NCBI GenBank assembly: GCA_009885185.1
Contig: VFLF01000909.1
Span: 1 to 6,427 of the forward strand
Direction of reading: 5' to 3'
Origin: Nitrosomonadales bacterium
GTDB taxonomy: Bacteria > Pseudomonadota > Gammaproteobacteria > Burkholderiales > SG8-41
DNA length: 6,427 bases
Shown here: positions 1-5,802 of the stretch, piece after piece
Position numbering within the stretch: position 1 is the stretch's first letter
Layout: every line of letters begins with the position of its first letter
Position numbers and translations under genes: made by a program
Notes under the pieces: model-generated
Told to the model about the DNA's origin: nothing
The model's input: the letters and a program-made list of their open reading frames with translations, nothing else
The model's database searches: none

Positions 1-750
1 CTGTCGTTTAACCACACTTATTTTGTCGGCAATTACATCGTGCCGCGCCCGTCGCACCGGCAGTGGCTGTTCGACGCCGACATGGGCGGGCATCCCGGTT
101 ATCGCAGCGGCCACAGCCTTGACCGGGTGCATAGCGTTCTGGGTCAGGACATCACCTCCATCTGCGCCGACATGGCGGTGCAGGTACCGGAACGCATCGC
201 GGTGGATACCGGCGGCGTGATTCGTAGCAATCAGGTGGACAGCATGAATTACCTGCTCCGCGTGGGAAATAACGCAAATGAAAACATCATGGGCACGATG
301 CAGACCTCGTTCGCCGCGTGGTATGGCACCGGCAATCATTTTGAAGTGTACGGCACCGAAGGTATGCTGATGCTCGGCACCGGCGCAACCCCCGCGTGGG
401 ACAAGCAAACCGGCGACGGCGACCCGTCGCGCGGCGAACTTAAGCTCTACGGCGCGCACGCCAATATCCGCCAGTATGTCGCCAACCCCACGCCGCCGGA
501 GCGCCTGCAAAACCAGTATCGCGAAATCAAGATTCCGCAAAAATATTTTCATGTGCAGGGGCTGGACCGCGGGCGCGGCACCTATCTCGTCGCCGAGACC
601 TGGCATGCCTTCGCGCGCGCGATCAACGAAGGGCGCGAATGCAGCCCCAACTTCAAAGACAAGCTTAAAATTCACCGCGTGTGGGACGCCGCAGAAGCAT
701 CGATCGTCAAACGCGGGTGGGCAACGGTGGATTACAGCGGGATTTCTTGA
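1..750 (+). CDS. Gfo/Idh/MocA family oxidoreductase, C-terminal part (5' end outside window)
   Basis: The frame is open from base 1 and ends at TGA 748-750, giving 249 residues; a full family member is usually about 350-400, so the N-terminal Rossmann NAD(P)-binding domain and its EKP-type motif lie upstream of the window. What remains is the alpha/beta substrate-binding domain. The stretch at residues 20-42 (RQWLFDADMGGHP..SGHSLD) matches the family pattern in which a Gly-rich turn is followed by GxHxxD, whose His (H38 here) is commonly the catalytic or substrate-contacting residue. The C-terminus (ETWHAFARAINEGRECSPNFKD, then a helix and a W-A-T-V-D strand) is the typical end of this family. 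Members are cytoplasmic NAD(P)-dependent dehydrogenases of sugars, inositols and related compounds; the substrate cannot be read from this part. A GTG at 40 is not a start, because homology continues upstream of it. First visible gene of a + strand operon. Confidence 0.88.
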   Translation: MSFNHTYFVGNYIVPRPSHRQWLFDADMGGHPGYRSGHSLDRVHSVLGQDITSICADMAVQVPERIAVDTGGVIRSNQVDSMNYLLRVGNNANENIMGTMQTSFAAWYGTGNHFEVYGTEGMLMLGTGATPAWDKQTGDGDPSRGELKLYGAHANIRQYVANPTPPERLQNQYREIKIPQKYFHVQGLDRGRGTYLVAETWHAFARAINEGRECSPNFKDKLKIHRVWDAAEASIVKRGWATVDYSGIS

Positions 751-754
751 ACTG

Positions 755-773
755 CTTCACCACAGCGGTGAAG
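755..773 (+). terminator. intercistronic hairpin between oxidoreductase and NIPSNAP genes
   Basis: A perfect 7-base inverted repeat, CTTCACC (755-761) and GGTGAAG (767-773), encloses a 5-base loop and is followed by TCTTGTT. It starts five bases after the oxidoreductase stop and ends 19 bases before the Shine-Dalgarno of the next gene. The U-tract is broken, so full termination is doubtful; partial attenuation or protection of the upstream mRNA end is as likely. The hairpin is seen directly; its role is inferred. Confidence 0.4.
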
Positions 774-802
774 TCTTGTTGTGCATTTAAAAAGGAGCAA
801 CC

Positions 803-1435
803 ATGATCTACGAAATGAGAACCTACGATTTGAAACCGCGTTCATTGCCAGAAGTCGAAAAGCGTTTCGGCGAGGCCTATGAAAAACGCAAGGCATATTC
901 GCCGCTGGCGGCGTTCTGGCACACCGAAATCGGGCCGCTGAACCAGATTATTCATGTATGGCCTTACAAGGATTTGGAAGAGCGCGCCAAAATTCGCGCG
1001 GCGGCGGTGAAGGACGGCATCTGGCCGCCGCCCACCACCGAATTTATCGTCAACATGCGCTCGGAAATCTTCATGCCGTTTTCGGTGTCGCCGGAATTAA
1101 AGCCGGGCAAGGTGGGGCCGTATTTCGAGATGCGCACGTACACGCACGCGGCAGGCGATCTCGGCAAGCTGCGCGCGGTGTGGGAGAAAGCCGTGCCCGA
1201 GCGTCTGAAATACAGCCCGCTGTGCGCGGCGTGGTATTCGGAACTCGGCGGGCTGAACAAGTTCGTGCATATCTGGCCCTATCCGTCGCTCGATGCGCGC
1301 AACGCCACGCGCGACAAGGCGCACGATGCCGGCGTGTGGCCGCCGAATGCCGCGAAGCTGGGTCTGCCGGGCTACAACCTGGTACATCAGGAAAACAAAA
1401 TACTGATGCCGTCGGCGTTTTCACCGTTGCAATAA
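803..1435 (+). CDS. NIPSNAP family protein with two tandem domains
   Basis: 210 residues. The ATG at 803 has a strong Shine-Dalgarno AAGGAG at 792-797, five bases away. The protein is two copies of a NIPSNAP-type dimeric alpha/beta-barrel domain. Copy 1 (about 1-98) begins IYEMRTYDL and contains YSPLAAFWHTEIGPLNQIIHVWPY (split here as residues 32-55). Copy 2 (about 106-208) begins YFEMRTYTH and contains YSPLCAAWYSELGGLN followed by HIWPY at 156-160. Each copy then has a helix and a D/A-G-I/V-WPP turn (WPP at 74-76 and 179-181) and closes with an I-F/L-MP strand. NIPSNAP proteins are widespread but their bacterial function is poorly defined. There is no signal peptide, so it is expected in the cytoplasm. 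Its place between an oxidoreductase and a solute-binding protein suggests a role in catabolism of the imported compound; this is inference. Its stop is 2 bases before the next ATG. Confidence 0.88.
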   Translation: MIYEMRTYDLKPRSLPEVEKRFGEAYEKRKAYSPLAAFWHTEIGPLNQIIHVWPYKDLEERAKIRAAAVKDGIWPPPTTEFIVNMRSEIFMPFSVSPELKPGKVGPYFEMRTYTHAAGDLGKLRAVWEKAVPERLKYSPLCAAWYSELGGLNKFVHIWPYPSLDARNATRDKAHDAGVWPPNAAKLGLPGYNLVHQENKILMPSAFSPLQ

Positions 1436-1437
1436 GC

Positions 1438-2400
1438 ATGCGCTGGAAAGTACTGTGCGCGCTGGCTTGCGTCGGCGCGCACGCCGGTGCTGCCGATACG
1501 GGCTTCCCTACGCGCCCGATCCGTTTCATCGTGCCCAACGGCGCGGGCGGCACCACGGATCTGGTCGCACGTTCGGTGGCGCCCAAGCTCGCGGACATGC
1601 TCGGCCAGCAGGTGGTGATCGACAATCGCCCCGGTTCCGGCGGTATTTTGGGCACGGAGATAGTCGCCAAGGCCACGCCCGATGGCCACACCTTGCTGAT
1701 GGGCACCATCGGCAATATCGCCATCAGCCCGGCGCTGTACCGCAAGCTCGGCTACGACTCGCTGCGCGATTTTGCGCCGGTGACGCAATTGGCTTCGGCG
1801 GCCTATATGGTGGTGGTGCACCCAACAATTGCGGCAAAATCGATGAAGGAACTCGCGGCACTGGCCAAGGCAAAACCAGGCGCGCTCAATTTTGCATCAG
1901 CGGGCAGCGGGACCGGCTCGCATCTGGCGGCGGAATTGTTCAAGTCGATGGCCGGCGTGGAGATGGTGCATGTGCCGTATAAGGGCGGCAGCCCGGCGAT
2001 GACCGACGTGATCGCGGGCCAGGTGCAGTTGATGTTCAACGGTATTCCGTCGTCGATGCCGCATTTGCGCAGCGGTCGCGTGCGTGCGCTGGCCGTCACC
2101 ACCGCCACGCGCTCCGCCGCCGCGCCGGAGTTGCCAACGATTGCCGAAGCCGGTTTCCCCGGCGCCGAATCAACCTCATGGACAGGCATCCTGGTGCCTG
2201 CGGGCACGCCCGCGCCGGTGATCGCCAAGCTGAACGCCGCGTTTGTAAAGGCGCTGCAATTCCCGGACGTGGTAGCGCGCCTGTCGACGGACGGCGCGGC
2301 GCCGGTGGGCAATTCACCAGCGGCGTTCGGCACTTACATCAAAAGCGAGTTGGCGAAATGGGCCAAGGTGGTCAAAGCGTCCGGCGCGACGGCTCAGTAG
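1438..2400 (+). CDS. Bug/TctC-family tripartite tricarboxylate transporter substrate-binding protein
   Basis: 320 residues, the usual size for the family. Residues 1-19 form a short Sec signal peptide (MRWK, hydrophobic core, likely cut after AHA at 16 or AGA at 18), so the mature protein is periplasmic. Family hallmarks in order are P-T-R-P-I-R-F-I-V-P at the mature start, GAGGTTDLVAR (35-45), the DNRPGSGG..GTE block (62-74), ATPDGHTLL (79-87), a SAGSGTGSHLAAELF block, VPYKGG, and the closing PTIAEAGFPG and P-A-G-T-P-A-P-V-I segments. Such proteins bind carboxylates or related small metabolites and, in complete systems, deliver them to TctA/TctB; no permease is present in this window, which is common for these expanded orphan binding proteins. 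The open frame extends upstream through the NIPSNAP gene without a credible start, so the ATG two bases after the NIPSNAP stop is chosen. It has no visible Shine-Dalgarno, which suggests translational coupling. Ligand unknown. Confidence 0.92.
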   Translation: MRWKVLCALACVGAHAGAADTGFPTRPIRFIVPNGAGGTTDLVARSVAPKLADMLGQQVVIDNRPGSGGILGTEIVAKATPDGHTLLMGTIGNIAISPALYRKLGYDSLRDFAPVTQLASAAYMVVVHPTIAAKSMKELAALAKAKPGALNFASAGSGTGSHLAAELFKSMAGVEMVHVPYKGGSPAMTDVIAGQVQLMFNGIPSSMPHLRSGRVRALAVTTATRSAAAPELPTIAEAGFPGAESTSWTGILVPAGTPAPVIAKLNAAFVKALQFPDVVARLSTDGAAPVGNSPAAFGTYIKSELAKWAKVVKASGATAQ

Positions 2401-2422
2401 GCTTCTCTGCCCGACGGAATGG

Positions 2423-2536
2423 GTAGGTTGGCGCTGAGCCTGCGAAGCCCAACACCGCGGAGTCTCTGTTACCGAATCATTCACGCATCACGCGACGCCG
2501 TTGTGTTGGGGTTCGCTGCGCTCACCGCCAACCTAC
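2423..2536. repeat. paired inverted GTAGGTTGG...CCCAACAC palindromic elements
   Basis: The left arm at 2423-2455 reads GTAGGTTGGCG, TGAGC, GCGAA and ends CCCAACAC. The right arm at 2503-2536, read on the opposite strand, has the same order with only a few substitutions and one extra base. A 47-base spacer separates them. Each arm is also weakly self-complementary (GTTGGCGCT against AAGCCCAAC), so the unit can form either two small hairpins or one long one. Short GTAGGTTGGG...GCGCAGCGAA...CCCAACA repeats are dispersed between genes in many beta- and gammaproteobacteria and resemble REP or MITE-like elements; that comparison is from memory. The pair lies between convergent genes, where it could act as a bidirectional terminator or block antisense read-through. 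No transposase or clear target-site duplication is seen. Confidence 0.75.
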
Positions 2537-2552
2537 AAAATCACCCAGTTGC

Positions 2553-3314
2553 TTACGGCTTCTGAAACTTCAACACAAACTCATCATTCGGTTGCGCGGG
2601 ATTGGCCACGGGTTTGTCGCGCGGGTCGGCGGGGCTGCGCAGGAACTGGCCCTCAGCCACCAGCTTGAAGCCGGCGGCTTCCACCTCTCGCCGCAGGAAC
2701 GCTTCTTCAATGCGGTGCAGGCTTTTGGATTCGCTGATGCCGGTGCCGGATCGGCCCGAGTGATCGACCACCACGTAATAGCCGCCCGGTTTCAGCGCTT
2801 CAAACACCGCGCGATTGAGCCGCGTGCGATCTGCGCCCAGCCACCCAAGGTCGTGATAGTTGAACATGAAGGTCACCATATCCAGCGTGCCTTTGGCCGC
2901 ATCGGGCGGCAGCAGGGTTTCGTACGGCTGCACGCTCAAGCTGAGATTCTTGCCGCTGTACGCCTTGATCCGCTGCTCGATACGCCCCTTGTTCGTGCCC
3001 TCCATGAACTGTTGGGTGTTGTGCGCGATCACGCGCCCATTCGCGCCCACCATGCGCGCCAGCATTTCGGTGGTGTAACCAGCCCCGGCGTTGACATCCA
3101 TCGCCTGCATGCCGGGCCGCGCGTCGATAAAGGTAAACAGTTCGCGCGCCTTGCGCCGCGTGTCGTTGGTTTTGTCGGCCTCGCTGCGATCCGGCGCGGC
3201 CAGCATCGCGTTGATCTGATCCGCGTTGAGCGGCGGCGCCTGCGTGGCGCAACCTGACAGTATTGCGGCGAGTGCAAGGATGGCGGTCCAGCAGTGGTTA
3301 ATTCTGGCGATCAT
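2553..3314 (-). CDS. exported SAM-methyltransferase-fold lipoprotein (COG4798-like)
   Basis: 253 residues. The ATG at 3314 is preceded by AGGAG at 3323-3327, eight bases away. The N-terminus has Arg at 4, a hydrophobic helix (about 9-19) and the lipobox L-S-G-C with C22; Ala follows the Cys, so outer-membrane sorting is expected. After a linker comes the signature PDRSEADKTNDTRRKARELF (41-60), typical of the 'predicted methyltransferase' group COG4798, then motif I MDVNAGAGYTTEML (72-85; D73, G77, G79), an MVTFMFNYHDLGWL segment (146-159) in the position of motif IV, and LKPGGYYVVVDH (174-185), the motif-VI/strand region. The fold assignment is strong. Whether it methylates anything is uncertain, because SAM is cytoplasmic and the signal places the protein outside. 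It lies 47 bases downstream of the rhodanese-like gene, apparently in the same transcript. Substrate unknown. Confidence 0.82.
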   Translation of the reverse strand: MIARINHCWTAILALAAILSGCATQAPPLNADQINAMLAAPDRSEADKTNDTRRKARELFTFIDARPGMQAMDVNAGAGYTTEMLARMVGANGRVIAHNTQQFMEGTNKGRIEQRIKAYSGKNLSLSVQPYETLLPPDAAKGTLDMVTFMFNYHDLGWLGADRTRLNRAVFEALKPGGYYVVVDHSGRSGTGISESKSLHRIEEAFLRREVEAAGFKLVAEGQFLRSPADPRDKPVANPAQPNDEFVLKFQKP

Positions 3315-3361
3315 GGTTGTGACTCCTCGTGGTGGCGCGCCCTCGGTCGGGAGCTGTTAGG

Positions 3362-3778
3362 TTACGGTTTGGCCGGCGGCGGCTGGGCTTTAATCACTGC
3401 CTGCCCCGCCGCGCGCCATGCTTCGATGCCGCCGATCAGGGTGAGTGCACCCTGATAGCCGCTTTCATACAGGATGCGCGTCGCATCGCGTGCGCGCGCG
3501 TCGTCCGTGCCGTAAAGAATCACCGGATCTATTTTCGGCAGCTTAAGACTGTCGAGCCGCGTCTTGAATTCGGCTGACGGCACGGAAATCGCACCGGGCA
3601 AATGGCCCTGATCGAAGTCAGCGCGTTCGCGCACGTCAATCACCACCGGCGGCGGCACACCTTTCATCAGCCCGACGGCATCCTTGACCGACACCTCCGG
3701 CCCGCCCTTCAGTCCCTGGCTGGAGAAAACAAAAACGCCGATCAATATCAGTATCGGCACCAGCCATTTGCGTCCCAT
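3362..3778 (-). CDS. membrane-anchored rhodanese-like protein lacking the catalytic cysteine
   Basis: 138 residues. Residues 1-20 carry Arg3 and Lys4 followed by a hydrophobic helix (about 5-19) with no clear cleavage site, so a signal anchor with the domain on the periplasmic side is likely. A single rhodanese domain follows (about 28-127): VVIDVRERADFDQGHLPGAI (45-64) is the D-V-R-E...GH-x-P-G-A motif, and ESGYQGALTLIGGIEAWRAAG (105-125) is the normal C-terminal strand and helix. The active-site loop, normally Y-C-x-x-x-x-R, reads LYGTDDAR: Gly90 occupies the Cys position, while Arg95 is retained. The protein is therefore not expected to transfer sulfur by the persulfide mechanism and may be a binding or regulatory version. 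The start at 3778 has only a weak GGAG 11 bases away; it begins 34 bases after the end of the broken HEXXH gene and lies in the same transcript as the methyltransferase gene. Confidence 0.85.
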   Translation of the reverse strand: MGRKWLVPILILIGVFVFSSQGLKGGPEVSVKDAVGLMKGVPPPVVIDVRERADFDQGHLPGAISVPSAEFKTRLDSLKLPKIDPVILYGTDDARARDATRILYESGYQGALTLIGGIEAWRAAGQAVIKAQPPPAKP

Positions 3779-3812
3779 GATGCCCCGTGCTCCGTGGTTT
3801 GAACCAGAAGCG

Positions 3813-4837
3813 CTATTTTATCCGCGCCGGCGCCGCTGCGCCGCCCGCAGTCAGCGCGTTCAGCACGCCGCGTAGGGTGTCGACCACCGCGCTTTCGTAA
3901 GCACGCACGAACTCGACATCGCGTTCATCCTTGAGTTTTAACCGCTTGAGGAACGCCGCGCGCGCGGGCTTTTCGCGATCCACGCGCCGGAAAATTCCAC
4001 CGTGCGCGCGAGGTCGCCATCCAGCGCGTCATGCACGCTTTCCAGAAACGGGTAGTGGCGGCTATAGGTCATGTTGCTCGCGAGGCCGACGCTGTTCAGT
4101 GGGCCACGCTTCCATTCCAGCGCGCGTTGCGCGCTGCGGTAGAGCTATTCGCGTTCGCGCATCAGCGTATCGGCGGAAATTTCCTGGCGCGCATACCGGG
4201 CGTACAGCGCCTCGGCGGCGCCATAAACGTCGATGGTCGCGCGCGTCAGCCGTGATTGCGCTTCGGCATAGCGGCGTACCGCGCGATCCTCGCGCGCCTT
4301 CACGCCGTATTTCTCGACGCTAAACGCGACCATCGCCTTGTAGGTAATGAGTTCGCACAAGGCCTCCCCGATGCCGAAGGGCAGATCGAACTGGTCATGG
4401 CAGTCTTCGTGGATCGCCAAATACAAAAAGCGGTCGAGCTTGCCTTCCAGCATCATCGACGTGACCGAGGCGCCGATCTCGCCCGCGGCCTCAAGCTCGG
4501 CATAGAACACATCGTCGTGGCCGGCGGTCTCGCGACATTCGTGCTCGGACTACACGCGCACCCAGCGAATCGCCGGATCCTGATACGAATATGGCAAATG
4601 CCATTTCGACGCATGACCGCACGAACGATAGCCGCCGCGTTCGGCAAATACGTCCGTGAAGTTGGCCGTTTCGCGAAAGCCGATGCGGCGCTCGAACGCG
4701 CGCACCTCGTCGAGCAGCGCATTCCATTCCGCAGGTACGCGGGGCGTCGGAATGATCCAGTCCTGAAATTGGGCGCAGGCGCCGATCAGCGCTGCGGATA
4801 GCAGGACTGACCATCCAATAAAGTGGCGCTTATACAT
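3813..4837 (-). pseudogene. broken gene for a lipoprotein with an HEXXH metallopeptidase-like motif
   Basis: Reading from ATG 4837, one coherent protein can be followed to TAG 3813-3815, but it is interrupted three times. There is an in-frame TAG at 4550-4552 (codon 96), an in-frame TAG at 4145-4147 (codon 231), and a frameshift at the run of four A (T on the coding strand) at 3991-3994 (about codon 282). Adding one T there joins ...DLARTVEF to FRRVDREKPARAAFLKR, and the total becomes 342 codons including the stop. The N-terminus is a lipoprotein signal (MYKRH, hydrophobic core, I-G-A-C with C21). HEDCH (codons 143-147, bases 4397-4411) is followed by G-I-G-E-A-L-C-E with Glu at 158 and 162, as in gluzincin-type zinc peptidases. 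I do not recognise the family with certainty; COG4324-like predicted aminopeptidase lipoproteins are a possibility. Codon bias remains normal through all parts, so the decay looks recent. No Shine-Dalgarno is visible at the start. Confidence 0.8.
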
Positions 4838-4872
4838 AACTTATTGTTTTTATTGTGTTTTATACAAAGTCT
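4838..4872 (-). promoter_or_regulatory. AT-rich leader and possible promoter of the HEXXH lipoprotein pseudogene
   Basis: These bases are strikingly AT-rich compared with the surrounding GC-rich DNA. Read on the minus strand they contain TATAAA (4858-4863), which fits a -10 box, then an A-rich stretch with a near-repeat of AACAATAA/AACACAATAA directly before the ATG. No convincing -35 box is found at 16-18 bases. There is no purine-rich ribosome binding site, so initiation would depend on the unstructured A-rich leader. It may also serve the downstream rhodanese and methyltransferase genes. Confidence 0.35.
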
Positions 4873-4932
4873 TTCACGCACGAAGATTACTCGCGCGCAC
4901 GCCACTGGCGCACGGAGGCCGATGCAATCCTG

Positions 4933-5745
4933 TTACTTCGCGCCTGCCGCGCGCAGCCGGTTGGGCTTGCCCGCCTTGTACTGCGCCAGCCGGGCGCGGG
5001 CGTTTTTGCCCTCGGCCTGTTCAAAATCGGCTACCGCCAGCGCCTGCTGCTGGCGCCGCACCGCTTCGCCGTAGTCGCCGGTTTCCGCGTACGCCGCGGC
5101 CAGCGTATCGACATACGAACCGTTTTTCCACTGCGTCAGTTCACACGCCTTCATCGCCAGTTCAATGGCGCGCTTGCCGTTGCGCAGCTTGGCATCGGGC
5201 GCGCTTGCCAGTAACCACGCTGCGCTGTCGGCAGCATCCGCATCGTTGGCATCGAGCTTGATCGCCTCGTTAAAACTCGCCAGCGCCTTTTCGTAATCGC
5301 GCTTGTCCATCAGCACATTGCCGCGATTGCGATGATACAGGCCGCGTTTCGGAGCGATCTTGATGGCCGCCTCGTAATCGGCTATGGCCAGATCAAAGTC
5401 GCGCTTGGCGCGATGCGAATTGCCGCGATTGTTATAGGCTTCGCGATACTGCGGATTGCGGGTGATCGCCTCGCTGTAATCCGCGATGGCGCGGTCGTAA
5501 TCTTTCTTGGCGTTCCACTCCACGCCGCGATTGAAATACACCATCGCAATGTTCTTGCTCTTCGGTCCCGCCTCGATGGCGCGCGTGCAGGCGGCAATGG
5601 CCTCGTCGCCCTTCTTCTCCTCGCATGCTTTCACGTCGGCGGCGGCCTGCGCGAACACCTGTGTCGCGAACAACACGCCGGCCAGCACCCACGCGGAAAA
5701 CACGCCCAGACTCCGAATGCTTCGATTCATTGCCATGCTGCCCAT
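4933..5745 (-). CDS. secreted tetratricopeptide-repeat protein
   Basis: 270 residues from the ATG at 5745. The open frame reaches a GTG at 5790, but the ATG at 5745 has GGAGG (5752-5756) six bases upstream and places a normal signal peptide at the N-terminus: Arg8 and Arg11, a hydrophobic stretch (about 13-27), and a likely cut after VFA at 30-32. The mature protein is expected in the periplasm. At least three canonical TPRs follow: about 66-99 (YFNRGVEWNAKKDYDRAIAD), 100-133 (YNNRGNSHRAKRDFDLAIAD) and 134-167 (NRGNVLMDKRDYEKALASF). A partial unit precedes them (CEEKKGDEAIAACTRAIEAG), and the C-terminal part contains AIELAMKACELTQWKNGSY (194-211) and DTLAAAYAETGDYGEAV (213-229), a TPR variant common in Sel1/TPR-rich proteins. 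TPRs mediate protein-protein contacts, so this is a scaffold or accessory factor; the partner is unknown. It is 57 bases downstream of the small barrel gene and 95 bases upstream of the pseudogene start. Confidence 0.88.
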   Translation of the reverse strand: MGSMAMNRSIRSLGVFSAWVLAGVLFATQVFAQAAADVKACEEKKGDEAIAACTRAIEAGPKSKNIAMVYFNRGVEWNAKKDYDRAIADYSEAITRNPQYREAYNNRGNSHRAKRDFDLAIADYEAAIKIAPKRGLYHRNRGNVLMDKRDYEKALASFNEAIKLDANDADAADSAAWLLASAPDAKLRNGKRAIELAMKACELTQWKNGSYVDTLAAAYAETGDYGEAVRRQQQALAVADFEQAEGKNARARLAQYKAGKPNRLRAAGAK

Positions 5746-5751
5746 GTGTGC

Positions 5752-5756
5752 CCTCC
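5752..5756 (-). promoter_or_regulatory. Shine-Dalgarno that fixes the TPR gene start
   Basis: GGAGG on the minus strand lies six bases before the ATG at 5745. Two further in-frame ATGs at 5736 and 5730 are 15 and 21 bases away, which is too far, and the GTG at 5790 lies upstream of this site. The position therefore supports 5745. Confidence 0.7.
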
Positions 5757-5802
5757 CCCGTGAGTGGCGCGACGAAGGTGCGTAAAGCACAGACCGGTCG
5801 CG

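Noticed and set aside
958..1437. Long in-frame extension upstream of the substrate-binding protein.
   Set aside because: It overlaps the NIPSNAP gene in another frame, encodes low-complexity Arg/Ala-rich sequence, and would bury the signal peptide.
1071..1745. 224-codon - strand open frame across NIPSNAP and the binding protein.
   Set aside because: Antisense to two well-supported genes, with Arg/Pro/Ala-rich translation typical of shadows.
2592..3257. 221-codon + strand open frame.
   Set aside because: It lies antisense to the methyltransferase gene, which has clear family motifs, and its translation resembles no family; a high-GC shadow.
3334..3341. GGCGCGCC palindrome between the rhodanese and methyltransferase genes.
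   Set aside because: An 8-base palindrome is unremarkable in DNA this GC-rich, and nothing around it suggests an operator.
4145..4552. The two internal stops of the HEXXH gene are both TAG, so amber read-through or recoding was considered.
   Set aside because: TAG ends normal genes here (2398-2400, 5803-5805) and also the pseudogene itself, and the extra frameshift at 3991-3994 cannot be explained by read-through.
4256..4801. 181-codon + strand open frame.
   Set aside because: It is the antisense shadow of the HEXXH pseudogene, whose lipobox and HEXXH motif show the true coding strand.
4897..4913. Hairpin GTGCGCC-AGT-GGCGTGC on the minus strand after the TPR gene, as a terminator.
   Set aside because: The stem needs two G-U pairs and no T tract follows, so termination is not supported.
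5746..5790. GTG start at 5790 for the TPR protein.
   Set aside because: It would add 15 residues before the signal peptide; the GGAGG at 5752-5756 points to the ATG at 5745.
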